Assembly (NCBI RefSeq): GCF_002236115.1
Contig: NZ_NIWT01000002.1
Location: 186,001-250,000 of the forward strand
DNA length: 64,000 bases
Direction: 5' to 3'
Origin: Pseudomonas jessenii
GTDB taxonomy: Bacteria; Pseudomonadota; Gammaproteobacteria; Pseudomonadales; Pseudomonadaceae
Shown here: positions 35,461 through 44,858 of the stretch, piece after piece
Numbering within the stretch: position 1 is the stretch's first letter
How the letters are laid out: every line of letters begins with the position of its first letter
Position numbers and translations under genes: made by a program
The notes under the pieces: generated by a model
Told to the model about the DNA's origin: nothing
The model's database searches: none
The model's input: only the letters and a program-made list of their open reading frames with translations

Positions 35461-36354
35461 TTACTTCTTATCGCGAATCGAGAAATTCGCCATGTGTTCC
35501 AGGCCCTTGATCAGCGCCGAGTGGTCCCAGTTGCTGCCACCGATGGCCGCGCAGGTGCTGAACACTTGCTGGGTGTTGGCGGTGTTCGGCAGGTTGATGT
35601 TCAGCTCCTTGGCGCCTTGCAGGGCCAGGTTCAGGTCCTTCTGGTGCAGGCTGATGCGGAAGCCTGGATCGAAGGTGCCCTTGATCATGCGCTCGCCGTG
35701 CACTTCGAGGATCTTGGAGGACGCGAAACCGCCCATCAGTGCTTCACGCACCTTGGCCGGATCGGCACCGTTTTTCGAAGCGAACAGCAGGGCTTCGGCC
35801 ACGGCCTGGATGTTCAGGGCCACGATGATCTGGTTGGCCACCTTGGCGGTTTGACCGTCGCCGTTGCCACCGACCAGGGTGATGTTCTTGCCCATGGCCT
35901 GGAACAGTGGCAGGGCGCGCTCGAAGGCGTCGGCATCGCCGCCGACCATGATGCTCAGGGTCGCAGCCTTGGCGCCGACTTCACCGCCGGAGACCGGGGC
36001 GTCGAGGTATTGCGCGCCTTTTTCGTTGATCTTTGCTGCGAAAGCCTTGGTGGCGGTCGGCGAGATCGAGCTCATGTCGATCACCACTTTGCCTTTGCCA
36101 ACACCGGCGGCAACGCCATCAGCGCGGAACAGCACGTCATCGACCTGTGGGGTATCCGGCACCATGACGATGATGAATTCGGCTTCCTGGGCGACTTCCT
36201 TCGGGTTCGCCAGGGCAACGGCGCCAGCGGCGACCAGGTCGGCAGGCGCAGGGTCGTGGTGAGCCGACAGGAACAGGCTGTGACCGGCTTTCTGCAGGTT
36301 CAACGCCATTGGGTGGCCCATGATGCCGGTGCCGATAAATCCGATTTTAGCCAT
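35461..36354 (-). CDS. glxR: Tartronate semialdehyde (2-hydroxy-3-oxopropionate) reductase GlxR
   Basis: GlxR reduces tartronate semialdehyde to D-glycerate with NAD(P)H. The 297-residue beta-hydroxyacid dehydrogenase has the nucleotide motif IGFIGTGIMGHPMALNL (residues 4-20), the substrate loop APVSGGEVGAKAATL (119-133), and the catalytic Lys171 in GQTAKVANQI. The length matches the family. It is placed between hyi and ttuD in the pathway order gcl-hyi-glxR-ttuD-pykF. Confidence 0.95.
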   Translation of the reverse strand: MAKIGFIGTGIMGHPMALNLQKAGHSLFLSAHHDPAPADLVAAGAVALANPKEVAQEAEFIIVMVPDTPQVDDVLFRADGVAAGVGKGKVVIDMSSISPTATKAFAAKINEKGAQYLDAPVSGGEVGAKAATLSIMVGGDADAFERALPLFQAMGKNITLVGGNGDGQTAKVANQIIVALNIQAVAEALLFASKNGADPAKVREALMGGFASSKILEVHGERMIKGTFDPGFRISLHQKDLNLALQGAKELNINLPNTANTQQVFSTCAAIGGSNWDHSALIKGLEHMANFSIRDKK

Positions 36355-36410
36355 GAGAAAATCCTCTTGTTTTTATTGCTGCTTCAAGCAAATAGGGGAG
36401 TACTGCTCTT

Positions 36411-36501
36411 TGTGGGAGCGAGCTTGCTCGCGATGGGGCCATAACATTCAGCATCGATGTCGACTGTCCCACCGCTATCGCGAGCAAGCTCGCTCCCACA
36501 G
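36411..36501. repeat. BIME (91 bp) between hyi and glxR
   Basis: Inverted REP pair TGTGGGAGCGAGCTTGCTCG / CGAGCAAGCTCGCTCCCACA; same length as its neighbours in this operon. Confidence 0.95.
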
Positions 36502-36510
36502 GGATCTACA

Positions 36511-37293
36511 TCAGATCGCGTTATGGGTCTTGAGCCAGCCCAAGCCCGCTTCAGTGGTGGTCAGCGGCTTGTATTCGCAACCGACCCAGCCCTGGTAACC
36601 GATGCGGTCCAGGTGTTCGAACAGGAAGCGGTAGTTGATTTCACCGGTGCCTGGTTCGTTGCGCCCCGGGTTGTCCGCGAGCTGCACGTGGTTGATCTCG
36701 CCCAGGTGCGATTGCAGGGTGCGGGCCAGATCGCCTTCCATGATTTGCATGTGATAGATGTCGTATTGCAGGAACAGGTTGGCGCTACCGACCTGCTCGC
36801 GAATCGACAGGGCTTGCGCCGTGTTGTTCAGGTAGAAACCTGGAATGTCACGGGTGTTGATCGCTTCCATCACCAGTTTGATGCCCGCCGCTTGCAGCTT
36901 GTCGGCCGCGTACTTGAGGTTGGCGACGAAGGTTTTCTCCACGGTGGCATCGTCAAAGCCCTGCGGACGAATACCGGCCAGGCAGTTGACCTGGGTGTTG
37001 CCCAGCACTTGCGCGTAAGCGATGGCCAGGTCGACACCGGCACGGAACTCTTCGACCCGGTCCGGCAGGCAGGCGATACCGCGCTCGCCCTTGGCCCAGT
37101 CGCCGGCCGGCAGGTTGAACAGCACTTGGGTCAGACCGTTGGCATCGAGCTGGGCCTTGATTTCGGCGGAGCTGAAGTCGTACGGGAACAGGTACTCAAC
37201 ACCACTGAAACCGGCCTTGGCGGCCGCTTCGAAACGGGCAAGAAAGTCCTGTTCGGTGAACAGCATGGACAGGTTGGCTGCGAAACGCGGCAT
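36511..37293 (-). CDS. hyi: Hydroxypyruvate isomerase Hyi
   Basis: Hyi interconverts hydroxypyruvate and tartronate semialdehyde. The 260-residue TIM-barrel protein has the family start RFAANLSMLFTE, the metal/catalytic Glu in KLVMEAINTRDIPGF (about residue 142), LQYDIYHMQIMEGD with metal ligands, and VGCEYKP with the second catalytic Glu near the end. ATG 37293 fits the family; the longer frame to 37401 runs through a BIME. Confidence 0.94.
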   Translation of the reverse strand: MPRFAANLSMLFTEQDFLARFEAAAKAGFSGVEYLFPYDFSSAEIKAQLDANGLTQVLFNLPAGDWAKGERGIACLPDRVEEFRAGVDLAIAYAQVLGNTQVNCLAGIRPQGFDDATVEKTFVANLKYAADKLQAAGIKLVMEAINTRDIPGFYLNNTAQALSIREQVGSANLFLQYDIYHMQIMEGDLARTLQSHLGEINHVQLADNPGRNEPGTGEINYRFLFEHLDRIGYQGWVGCEYKPLTTTEAGLGWLKTHNAI

Positions 37294-37334
37294 GGTGGTC
37301 TCCTGAATATGTATGGTGAGCGTTCCCGGATCCC

Positions 37335-37425
37335 TGTGGGAGCGAGCTTGCTCGCGATAGCGGTGTGTCAGTCGACATGGATGCTGAATGGCAGTACGCA
37401 ATCGCGAGCAAGCTCGCTCCCACAG
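37335..37425. repeat. BIME (91 bp) between gcl and hyi
   Basis: Inverted REP pair TGTGGGAGCGAGCTTGCTCG / CGAGCAAGCTCGCTCCCACA with the spacer start ATAGCGGTGTGTCAGTCGAC, nearly the same as the glxR-ttuD copy. Confidence 0.95.
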
Positions 37426-37447
37426 GATGTGGGAACGATCCTACAAG

Positions 37448-39223
37448 TTAATCAAGCAACGAAATCGCAGTCGGTGCGTCGTCGCCGACCAGCGCCAGGT
37501 CTTCGAATTCGTTGACGGCGTTGATCTCGGTACCCATGGAAATGTTGGTCACGCGCTCCAGGATGATCTCGACGATCACCGGAACCTTGAACTCTTCGAT
37601 CAGCTCCTGGGCCTTGCGCAGGGCAGGCTGGATCTGAGCCGGTTCGAACACACGCAGTGCCTTGCAGCCCAAGCCTTCGGCAACTGCGACGTGGTCCACA
37701 CCGTAGCCGTTGAGTTCCGGCGCGTTCAGGTTGTCGAACGACAGCTGTACGCAGTAATCCATGTCGAAACCGCGCTGCGCCTGACGGATCAGACCCAGGT
37801 ACGAGTTGTTTACCACCACATGAATGTACGGCAGCTTGAACTGCGCGCCCACTGCCAATTCTTCGATCATGAACTGGAAGTCATAGTCCCCCGACAGGGC
37901 CACGACTTTACGGTTCGGATCAGCCTTGACCACGCCCAGTGCTGCCGGAATGGTCCAGCCCAGAGGACCTGCCTGACCGCAGTTGATCCAGTGACGCGGC
38001 TTGTAGACGTGCAGGAACTGAGCGCCGGCAATCTGCGACAGACCGATGGTGCTGACGTAGCAGGTGTCTTTGCCGAACACCTGGTTCATTTCTTCGTAAA
38101 CGCGTTGCGGCTTGACCGGCACGTTGTCGAAGTGAGTCTTGCGCTGCAGGCTGGCTTTACGCTGCTGGCAGTCTTGCAACCAGGCGCTGCGGTTCTTCAG
38201 CTTGCCGGCGGCTTGCCATTCGCGAGCGACTTCGATGAACACGGTCAGCGCGGCGGCAGCGTCGGAAACGATGCCCAGGTCCGGGGTGAACACGCGGCCG
38301 ATCTGGGTCGGTTCGATATCAACGTGAATGAACTTGCGGCCTTCGGTGTACACGTCAACGGAACCGGTGTGACGGTTGGCCCAGCGGTTGCCTACGCCCA
38401 GAACCACATCGGACTTGAGCATGGTGGCGTTGCCGTAGCGGTGCGACGTCTGCAGGCCAACCATGCCCACCATCAACGGGTGATCGTCCGGGATGGCGCC
38501 CCAGCCCATCAGGGTCGGGATCACTGGAATACCGGTCAGTTCGGCGAACTCCACCAGCAGATCGGCGGCATCGGCATTGATGATGCCGCCACCGGCCACC
38601 AGCAATGGACGCTCGGCCTGATCCAGCATGGCCAGGGCCTTTTCAACCTGGACGCGGGTAGCGCTCGGCTTGGCCAATGGCAGTGGCTGGTAGGCGTCGA
38701 TGTCGAATTCGATTTCGGCCATCTGCACGTCGAACGGCAGGTCGATCAGCACCGGGCCCGGACGGCCGGAGCGCATTTCATAGAAAGCTTTCTGGAACGC
38801 GTAAGGCACCTGGCCCGGTTCCATGACGGTGGTCGACCACTTGGTGACTGGCTTGACGATGGTGGTGATATCGACAGCCTGGAAGTCTTCCTTGTGCATA
38901 CGGGCGCGGGGTGCTTGCCCTGTGATGCAGAGGATTGGAATCGAGTCGGCCGAGGCGCTGTAGAGCCCGGTGACCATGTCGGTACCGGCAGGGCCGGAAG
39001 TGCCGATGCACACGCCGATGTTGCCGGCCTTGGTGCGGGTGTAGCCCTCGGCCATGTGCGAGGCGCCTTCAACGTGGCGAGCGAGTACGTGATCGATGCC
39101 GCCGACCTTTTGCAGGGCGGAGTACAACGGGTTGATGGCGGCACCCGGGATGCCAAAAGCGGTATCGACCCCTTCACGGCGCATCACCAGAACGGCGGCT
39201 TCGATTGCTCTCATTTTGCTCAT
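37448..39223 (-). CDS. gcl: Glyoxylate carboligase Gcl
   Basis: Gcl joins two glyoxylates to tartronate semialdehyde and CO2, using thiamin diphosphate and FAD. The 591-residue protein matches the family length. Val51 in [17 protein letters not shown] replaces the Glu found in nearly all ThDP enzymes, a known mark of glyoxylate carboligase. The ThDP/metal motif is [17 protein letters not shown] with the [11 protein letters not shown] segment. The start ATG 39223 ([12 protein letters not shown]) has AGAGG upstream. It is the first gene of the glyoxylate operon. Confidence 0.96.
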   Translation of the reverse strand: MSKMRAIEAAVLVMRREGVDTAFGIPGAAINPLYSALQKVGGIDHVLARHVEGASHMAEGYTRTKAGNIGVCIGTSGPAGTDMVTGLYSASADSIPILCITGQAPRARMHKEDFQAVDITTIVKPVTKWSTTVMEPGQVPYAFQKAFYEMRSGRPGPVLIDLPFDVQMAEIEFDIDAYQPLPLAKPSATRVQVEKALAMLDQAERPLLVAGGGIINADAADLLVEFAELTGIPVIPTLMGWGAIPDDHPLMVGMVGLQTSHRYGNATMLKSDVVLGVGNRWANRHTGSVDVYTEGRKFIHVDIEPTQIGRVFTPDLGIVSDAAAALTVFIEVAREWQAAGKLKNRSAWLQDCQQRKASLQRKTHFDNVPVKPQRVYEEMNQVFGKDTCYVSTIGLSQIAGAQFLHVYKPRHWINCGQAGPLGWTIPAALGVVKADPNRKVVALSGDYDFQFMIEELAVGAQFKLPYIHVVVNNSYLGLIRQAQRGFDMDYCVQLSFDNLNAPELNGYGVDHVAVAEGLGCKALRVFEPAQIQPALRKAQELIEEFKVPVIVEIILERVTNISMGTEINAVNEFEDLALVGDDAPTAISLLD

Positions 39224-39250
39224 GGTTTTGTGCCTCTTTACGTTTTGTAA

Positions 39251-39260
39251 TTGTATACAA
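39251..39260. promoter_or_regulatory. TTGTATACAA palindrome, putative operator of gcl
   Basis: A perfect 10-base palindrome 28 bases upstream of the gcl start codon, where a repressor would block transcription. An identical copy lies at 39389-39398. TTGTATACAA is typical of GntR-family (FadR-type) operators; the regulator is not in the window. Confidence 0.55.
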
Positions 39261-39388
39261 GTGGCTTTGCGCAGAGTGTATTCACGGCGGACGGCGCAGG
39301 TCAATCCATTTTCTCAAGCGCTTGTTTCATTCGTCGGAAGCCCGTTCTGCTGTGGCTTTTCGTCGCATGTGGCGCCTTTCGATGATTA

Positions 39389-39398
39389 TTGTATACAA
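39389..39398. promoter_or_regulatory. TTGTATACAA palindrome, second putative operator
   Basis: Identical to 39251-39260 and about 92 bases upstream of the divergent GlcG-like gene. The flanks (GATTATTGTATACAAAAAAATAAT) extend partly symmetrically. Two copies 138 bases apart suggest joint control of both divergent genes. Confidence 0.55.
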
Positions 39399-39468
39399 AA
39401 AAATAATTCATTGTGTTCTATTTGTTGCATCGGGCTGCGGCACAACGGCGCAGTCCACCGACTTTCCG

Positions 39469-39476
39469 AAAAACAA
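39469..39476 (+). promoter_or_regulatory. Possible Crc/Hfq catabolite-activity motif before the GlcG-like gene
   Basis: AAAAACAA fits AAnAAnAA and lies 14 bases before the start codon, next to the ribosome site (GAGGACGG). Confidence 0.35.
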
Positions 39477-39490
39477 ATGAGGACGGCACC

Positions 39491-39931
39491 ATGAGCGCTT
39501 TAACCTTGAAAGTCGCAGTCAACCTGGTCGATCAGGCCATCACCGCGGGGCGGGCAATCTCTGCCGCGCCATTGACCATCGCAGTACTGGATGCCGGCGG
39601 GCATCTGATCACCCTGCAACGCGAAGACGGCGCCAGCCTTCTGCGCCCGCACGTCGCCATCGGCAAGGCCTGGGGCGCGATCGCGCTGGGCAAGGGGTCA
39701 CGCCTGCTGGCACAGGACGCGCAACAACGCCCGGCGTTCTTCGCCGCGCTGAATAGCTTGGGGCAGGGCAGCGTCGTCCCGGTGCCGGGCGGCGTGCTGG
39801 TTCGGGATCAGGACGGGACTGTGCTGGGGGCGGTGGGCATCAGCGGGGATCTGTCAGATGTTGACGAGCAATGTGCGATCCGCGCGATCGAGGGGCAGGG
39901 GCTGAGGGCGGATGCGGGGGTGGCTGGTTGA
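39491..39931 (+). CDS. GlcG/HbpS-family protein
   Basis: This 146-residue protein of the GlcG/HbpS (DUF336) family has LTIAVLDAGGHLITLQREDGAS and AIGKAWGAIALGKGSR in the first half and GGVLVRDQDGTVLGAVGISGD near residue 105, the conserved core of the family. Members bind heme or are encoded with glycolate, glyoxylate or propanediol pathways, but their reaction is unclear. Start ATG 39491 after GAGGACGG. It is divergent from gcl and shares a control region with TTGTATACAA palindromes, pointing to a role tied to glyoxylate metabolism. Confidence 0.85.
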   Translation: MSALTLKVAVNLVDQAITAGRAISAAPLTIAVLDAGGHLITLQREDGASLLRPHVAIGKAWGAIALGKGSRLLAQDAQQRPAFFAALNSLGQGSVVPVPGGVLVRDQDGTVLGAVGISGDLSDVDEQCAIRAIEGQGLRADAGVAG

Positions 39932-39950
39932 TCTTCGGCGTCTGATTTAC

Positions 39951-39978
39951 CGCTTTCGCGGGCTTGCTCGCGAAAGCG
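39951..39978 (+). terminator. REP-like hairpin after the GlcG-like gene
   Basis: CGCTTTCGCG-GGCTTGCT-CGCGAAAGCG: a perfect 10-bp stem 19 bases after the stop. No T-run follows; it may act as a transcript end or 3' barrier. Confidence 0.5.
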
Positions 39979-40054
39979 CCTTACGGATGAAAACAGCTTT
40001 CTAGCTGTCTGCTTTTCTCGTTGAGATTTCCATCCGGTAAATTCCGTTTTTTTA

Positions 40055-40069
40055 GAATTTTGTGCGAAA
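40055..40069 (+). promoter_or_regulatory. Putative KynR box 1, upstream of kynB
   Basis: GAATTTTGTGCGAAA, 86-100 bases before the kynB start; one of four related sites in front of the two kyn operons. Confidence 0.5.
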
Positions 40070-40090
40070 CATTTGGGCGTTACCGAAGAT

Positions 40091-40106
40091 TTTCGCAAGA
40101 AAATTC
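40091..40106 (-). promoter_or_regulatory. Putative KynR box 2, upstream of kynB
   Basis: On the minus strand this reads GAATTTTCTTGCGAAA, facing box 1 across about 21 bases, an inverted arrangement suited to a multimeric Lrp-type regulator. Confidence 0.5.
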
Positions 40107-40154
40107 ACAGGTATCACTCGTATCATTCTCTCGGAACAGTCCGAGAGCTTTGCA

Positions 40155-40820
40155 ATGAAAACAACACTGTCGTGGTGGGATATCAGCCCGCCGTTGAGCA
40201 CCACTACACCTACCTGGCCGGGTGACACACCTTTTCAGGAAGAGCGCGTGTGGAGCTTCGGACCAGAGTGTCCGGTGAATGTCGGGCGTATCACCCTGTC
40301 GCCTCATACGGGTGCCCATGTCGACGCACCACTGCATTACAGCGCTGATGGCGCGGCTATTGGCGATGTGTCGCTCGATGTCTATATGGGGCCTTGCCGT
40401 GTGCTGCATTGCCTGAACAGCGGCCGGCTGGTGCACCCCGAACAGCTTGAAGGTCGCTTGCAAGACCTGCCTGAACGGGTGCTGCTGCGCACCTGGCGAC
40501 AAGCGCCGTTGAGCGCCTGGGATCCTGATTTCTCTGCAGTCGCCAAAGAAACCGTCGACCTGCTGGCGAGCCTCGGTGTGCGCTTGATCGGTATCGATAC
40601 GCCGTCGCTGGACCCTCAGCAATCCAAAACCATGGATTCGCACAATGCCGTGGCCCGACATGGCATGGCTATCCTCGAGGGCATCGTGCTCGATGACGTC
40701 CCGGAAGGGGACTATGAATTGATCGCGCTGCCGCTGCGTTTTGCCCATCTGGACGCCAGTCCGGTCAGGGCAATTTTGCGTCCACTGAACAAACCGCAAC
40801 TTGAGGAACCGACTCAATGA
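40155..40820 (+). CDS. kynB: Kynurenine formamidase (arylformamidase) KynB
   Basis: KynB hydrolyses N-formylkynurenine to kynurenine. The 221-residue metal-dependent hydrolase has the HxGxHxDxxxH metal motif in [18 protein letters not shown] (residues about 50-67), [22 protein letters not shown], and the C-terminal [20 protein letters not shown]. The ATG at 40155 gives the family N-terminus ([11 protein letters not shown]). It overlaps kynA by 4 bases, and two KynR-like boxes lie upstream. Confidence 0.95.
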   Translation: MKTTLSWWDISPPLSTTTPTWPGDTPFQEERVWSFGPECPVNVGRITLSPHTGAHVDAPLHYSADGAAIGDVSLDVYMGPCRVLHCLNSGRLVHPEQLEGRLQDLPERVLLRTWRQAPLSAWDPDFSAVAKETVDLLASLGVRLIGIDTPSLDPQQSKTMDSHNAVARHGMAILEGIVLDDVPEGDYELIALPLRFAHLDASPVRAILRPLNKPQLEEPTQ

Positions 40821-41671
40821 GCCAATGCCCCTATTCACCTGCAAACCAGACGGAAGAATGGCATAACGCCGAGCTGAATTTTTCCGACTCCATGAGCTAC
40901 GGCGACTACCTGGATCTGGGGCGCATTCTCAGCGCACAGCACCCGCTGTCTCCGGACCATAACGAGATGCTGTTCATCATCCAGCATCAGACCTCGGAGC
41001 TGTGGATGAAGCTGATGCTGCACGAGCTCAATGCCGCCCGTGAGCACGTTCGACTGGGAGAGTTGCCGCCCGCGTTCAAGATGCTGGCGCGGGTCTCGCG
41101 GATTTTTGATCAGCTGGTGCATGCCTGGACGGTGCTGGCCACCATGACTCCCACCGAGTACCACGCGATACGGCCCTTTCTGGGGCAGTCATCGGGCTTT
41201 CAGTCGTTCCAGTACCGCGAGATCGAATTCATTCTGGGCAACAAAAGCGCGACCCTGTTGCGCCCCCATGCGCATCGGCCGGAACTGTTGCAGGCGCTTG
41301 AAAAGGCGATCGCCACACCGTCGCTGTATGACGAGGCGATTCGCTTGATGGCCAGCGCTGGCTTGACCATCGACCCACAGCGTTTCGAGCGTGATCCGAC
41401 CAGTCCGACGGCGCATGACGCGTCGGTCGAAGCAGCGTGGCGCGTGGTCTACACGGACCCTTCGCGTTATTGGGATCTCTATCAGTTGGCGGAGAAACTC
41501 ATCGACCTTGAGGATTCGTTCCGGCAATGGCGCTTCCGGCATGTGACCACGGTCGAGCGGATCATCGGCTTCCAACCAGGGACCGGTGGCACAGAAGGTG
41601 TCGGTTATCTGCGCAAGATGCTCGATACCGTGCTGTTCCCGGAGTTGTGGCGAGTGCGCTCAACGCTCTGA
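40817..41671 (+). CDS. kynA: Tryptophan 2,3-dioxygenase KynA
   Basis: KynA is the heme enzyme that opens the indole ring of tryptophan to give N-formylkynurenine. The 284-residue protein shows [20 protein letters not shown], the substrate-binding [40 protein letters not shown], and the heme-ligand region [25 protein letters not shown] with the proximal His (about residue 238). It overlaps kynB by 4 bases, so both are translated from one message. Confidence 0.97.
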   Translation: MSQCPYSPANQTEEWHNAELNFSDSMSYGDYLDLGRILSAQHPLSPDHNEMLFIIQHQTSELWMKLMLHELNAAREHVRLGELPPAFKMLARVSRIFDQLVHAWTVLATMTPTEYHAIRPFLGQSSGFQSFQYREIEFILGNKSATLLRPHAHRPELLQALEKAIATPSLYDEAIRLMASAGLTIDPQRFERDPTSPTAHDASVEAAWRVVYTDPSRYWDLYQLAEKLIDLEDSFRQWRFRHVTTVERIIGFQPGTGGTEGVGYLRKMLDTVLFPELWRVRSTL

Positions 41672-41769
41672 TTTACCGAGAGTCATGTCTGAACGCTTAA
41701 ACCGGGCGGCAATTGAAAAAATTGACGCATTCAAACCATGCCTGACCATAACAATTAGAAGGTAACCAG

Positions 41770-43173
41770 ATGGCGGATGAAATCTTGCGACAAGGCGAAC
41801 TCAAGCGAGGGCTGAAAAATCGTCATATTCAGCTGATCGCATTGGGCGGCGCGATAGGTACCGGGTTGTTTCTCGGCTCTGCCGGCGTGCTCAAGTCGGC
41901 CGGGCCGTCGATGATCCTCGGCTATGCGATTGCCGGATTCATCGCCTTTCTGATCATGCGCCAGCTGGGCGAGATGATTGTCGAGGAACCGGTGGCCGGC
42001 TCCTTCAGTCATTTTGCCCACAAGTACTGGGGCGGCTATGCCGGCTTTCTGTCCGGCTGGAACTACTGGGTGCTGTATGTGCTGGTGGGCATGGCCGAGT
42101 TGACGGCCGTCGGCAAGTACGTGCAGTTCTGGTGGCCGGAAGTCCCCTCCTGGGTCAGCGCGGCGGTGTTCTTCGTCCTGGTCAATTTGATCAATATGAT
42201 GAACGTTAAAGTCTTCGGTGAGATGGAATTCTGGTTCGCAATCATCAAGGTCGTAGCGATCATTGGCATGATCGCCCTGGGCTGCTACATGCTGTTCAGC
42301 GGCACCGGCGGCCCGCAGGCCTCGGTCAGCAATCTGTGGGACCACGGCGGGTTCTTCCCAAACGGCTACAGCGGTCTGCTGATGGCGATGGCGTTCATCA
42401 TGTTCTCCTTCGGCGGCCTGGAGCTGGTCGGCATCACCGCCGCTGAAGCCAGCGAGCCGGGAAAGGTGATTCCCAAGGCGATCAACCAGGTGGTTTATCG
42501 CGTGCTGATCTTCTACGTCGGCGCGCTCACCGTGCTGCTGTCGTTGTATCCGTGGGACCAACTGCTACAGACACTCGGCGCTTCGGGCGATGCCTATGGC
42601 GGCAGCCCGTTCGTGCAGATCTTCTCCTTGATCGGCAGCGACACAGCAGCGCACATCCTCAATTTCGTGGTGCTCACCGCTGCGCTCTCTGTCTATAACA
42701 GTGGCGTCTACTGCAACAGCCGTATGCTCTATGGCCTGGCCGAACAGGGCGACGCACCCAAGGCGCTGATGAAACTGAACAAGCAGGGCGTGCCTCTGCT
42801 GGCGCTGGGCGTATCGGCGTTGATCACCCTGCTGTCCGTGCTGGTCAACTACCTCGCCCCGCATGAAGCGCTTGAGTTGCTCTTTGCACTGGTGGTCGCA
42901 TCGCTGATGATCAACTGGGCGATGATCAGCCTGACGCACCTGAAGTTTCGCAAAAGCATGAGCCAGCAAGGCATCGTTCCGGGCTTCAAGTCGTTCTGGT
43001 TTCCCTTCAGCAACTACCTGTGCCTGGCCTTCATGGTCATGATCGTCTGCGTCATGCTGATGATTCCAGGTATACGCGCTTCAGTCTTCGCCATACCGGT
43101 GTGGGTGTTGATCATCTTCGGCTTTTACCGGATGCGTATGGCCAAGGATCGGGCCTTGCCGGTGGTTCAATAG
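41770..43173 (+). CDS. Amino acid permease (AAT/AroP type), probably for tryptophan or kynurenine
   Basis: This 467-residue APC-superfamily transporter has about twelve helices. The N-terminal family motif HIQLIALGGAIGTGLFLGSAGVL (about residues 18-40) and GLELVGITAAEASEPGKVIPKAINQVVYRV are AroP/ProY-like. An AGAAGG ribosome site is 9 bases before the ATG. It follows kynBA by 98 bases and precedes an AraC gene, so an aromatic substrate is likely; the exact one is inferred from context only. Confidence 0.88.
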   Translation: MADEILRQGELKRGLKNRHIQLIALGGAIGTGLFLGSAGVLKSAGPSMILGYAIAGFIAFLIMRQLGEMIVEEPVAGSFSHFAHKYWGGYAGFLSGWNYWVLYVLVGMAELTAVGKYVQFWWPEVPSWVSAAVFFVLVNLINMMNVKVFGEMEFWFAIIKVVAIIGMIALGCYMLFSGTGGPQASVSNLWDHGGFFPNGYSGLLMAMAFIMFSFGGLELVGITAAEASEPGKVIPKAINQVVYRVLIFYVGALTVLLSLYPWDQLLQTLGASGDAYGGSPFVQIFSLIGSDTAAHILNFVVLTAALSVYNSGVYCNSRMLYGLAEQGDAPKALMKLNKQGVPLLALGVSALITLLSVLVNYLAPHEALELLFALVVASLMINWAMISLTHLKFRKSMSQQGIVPGFKSFWFPFSNYLCLAFMVMIVCVMLMIPGIRASVFAIPVWVLIIFGFYRMRMAKDRALPVVQ

Positions 43174-43195
43174 CCTTTGCCGTGGGGGCGCCGTG

Positions 43196-44209
43196 ATGAG
43201 TAGCAACGTTGATCCGCAGTTTCGCGACATTCGTATCGATCACTATGACCTCGAGGGTGCGAGGAACTGGATGTCGGGTATCTGCGGGCCGCACCGCCTC
43301 CAGACTTCGACGCCCGAGCGGATCCGCTTTCATCACAGCGCCAATGTGTTCAAGTCGATGGCCACGACCCTGGGCACTCTCTCATACGGTACCGATGTCA
43401 CCATCGATATCGAAGACGCCGAGCACTTCAGCAGTTACAGCCTGAGTTTGCCTTTGGTGGGCGAGCAGGAGCTGAGCAAGAACGGCAGCGTGTTGAAATC
43501 GAACCGCGATCAAGGGGTGATCATTTCCCCGAATGAGAACCAGATGCTGGCGATCTCCGGGGACTGTCGCAAAGTTCAGGTGGTGATCACCCGCGTCGCC
43601 ATGAGCGAGTCGCTGGAAGGCATGCTGCAGCGACCGTTGGATACGCCGCTGTGTTTCGAGCCGGTGATGGATGCGGTGGACGGCGCGTCGGCCTCGTGGT
43701 GGCGCATGGCGCGTTATTTCATCGAGGAGCTGGAACGCAGCAGTGAACTGTACGAACAGGTGGCCTTCACTCGGGACATCGAAAGCTCATTGATCAAAGG
43801 CTTGATCCTCGCCCAGCCGAACAACTACTCCGAAGAATTGCGCAACGTGCTCGGCGTGAAACTGCCGCACTACCTGATCAAGGCCAAGCAATACATTCAC
43901 GACAATGCTCGCGAAGCTTTGCACCTGGAGGACATCGAGGTCGCGGCCGGGGTCTCGCGTTTCAAGCTGTTCGAGGCGTTCAAGAAGTACTTCGCCCTGT
44001 CGCCGATGGCCTACCTGAAAAAGTACCGGTTGAACGCTGTGCGCCAGGAAATCCTCGAACACGGCTCGTCGCGTAATATTTCCGCGATCGCCATGGGCTG
44101 GGGCTTTACGCATCTCGGACGTTTTTGTGCCGAATACCGCAAGTTGTTCGACGAGTCCCCCAGCATGACCTTGCAGCGTAACGAAGCCCGACGCATGCGC
44201 GGTGTCTGA
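43196..44209 (+). CDS. AraC-family regulator with AraC-binding-like N-terminal domain (AntR-like)
   Basis: This 337-residue protein has an N-terminal cupin-type effector domain (about 10-200, FKSMATTLGTLSYGTDVTIDI, YSLSLPLVGEQELSKNG, VIISPNENQMLAISGDC) and a C-terminal AraC/XylS helix-turn-helix pair (LEDIEVAAGVSRFKLFEAFKKYFALSPMAYLKKYRL, then ISAIAMGWGFTHLGRFCAEYRKLFDESPS). This layout is shared with AntR and AndR, activators of anthranilate catabolism. In a cluster that makes anthranilate, a sensor of an aromatic intermediate is plausible. The start is ATG 43196; a GTG one codon earlier is also possible. Confidence 0.88.
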   Translation: MSSNVDPQFRDIRIDHYDLEGARNWMSGICGPHRLQTSTPERIRFHHSANVFKSMATTLGTLSYGTDVTIDIEDAEHFSSYSLSLPLVGEQELSKNGSVLKSNRDQGVIISPNENQMLAISGDCRKVQVVITRVAMSESLEGMLQRPLDTPLCFEPVMDAVDGASASWWRMARYFIEELERSSELYEQVAFTRDIESSLIKGLILAQPNNYSEELRNVLGVKLPHYLIKAKQYIHDNAREALHLEDIEVAAGVSRFKLFEAFKKYFALSPMAYLKKYRLNAVRQEILEHGSSRNISAIAMGWGFTHLGRFCAEYRKLFDESPSMTLQRNEARRMRGV

Positions 44210-44311
44210 GTATTCCGCCGCCCAGAATTTCAGGACCGCTTCGTGCACCAGCGGGAGCAAGCGCCCTCGCCACAATTCATCACCTGACCATCGATATCCA
44301 TTAACTGGCGC

Positions 44312-44785
44312 TCACTTACGCACTACCAAATCAAGCAACGTCTCCTGCTCCTTGATTTTCTGCAACACGATTTCCGAGCGGATATCAGTCACCCCCGCCG
44401 TGCGGTTCAGTTGGTTGACGATGAAGTCGGAGAAGTGTTTGATGTTGCGCGCCTGGACCCGCAGCACATAGTTGCTCGCCCCGGTAATCACGTAGGCGGT
44501 GACCACCTCCGGCCACAACTGGACCTTCTTGATGAAGGTCTCGTGCCAATCCTCGACGTCCTGTCGCAATGACACATGGACGATGGCTTCCAGTTCGACT
44601 CCCAGCTTTTCGGCGTTCAGCATCGCGCGATAGCCGGTGATGATTCCTTCACTTTCCAGCAAGCGTAAACGGCGCAAACAGGCCGACGGCGACAGTGCGA
44701 CCTTCTCTGCCATTTCGTGATTGCTGATGCGGCCGTCCCGTTGCAAGAGATGCAGGATCCGCAGGTCTGTCGAGTCGAGAGTCAT
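44312..44785 (-). CDS. kynR: Lrp/AsnC-family regulator KynR
   Basis: This 157-residue Lrp-type protein has an N-terminal helix-turn-helix (NHEMAEKVALSPSACLRRLRLLESEGIITGY, about residues 21-50) and a C-terminal RAM effector domain (VTAYVITGASNYVLRVQARNIKHFSDFIVNQL). It is divergent from kynU, matching KynR of P. aeruginosa, which activates kyn genes in response to kynurenine. ATG 44785 gives the standard length; the longer frame adds an implausible basic stretch. It is convergent with the AraC gene. Confidence 0.92.
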   Translation of the reverse strand: MTLDSTDLRILHLLQRDGRISNHEMAEKVALSPSACLRRLRLLESEGIITGYRAMLNAEKLGVELEAIVHVSLRQDVEDWHETFIKKVQLWPEVVTAYVITGASNYVLRVQARNIKHFSDFIVNQLNRTAGVTDIRSEIVLQKIKEQETLLDLVVRK

Positions 44786-44821
44786 GGCTAGAATAAATCC
44801 GCGATATTTGGAGTTGGATTC

Positions 44822-44836
44822 GAATTTTCTTCGAGA
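44822..44836 (+). promoter_or_regulatory. Putative KynR box 3, kynR-kynU intergenic
   Basis: GAATTTTCTTCGAGA, 37 bases from the kynR start codon; weakest of the four matches. Confidence 0.4.
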
Positions 44837-44858
44837 TAAATACAAGATGGCCGCTTAC

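Noticed and set aside
37388..39250. 620-codon plus-strand open frame opposite gcl
   Set aside because: Antisense to glyoxylate carboligase, which has all expected motifs.
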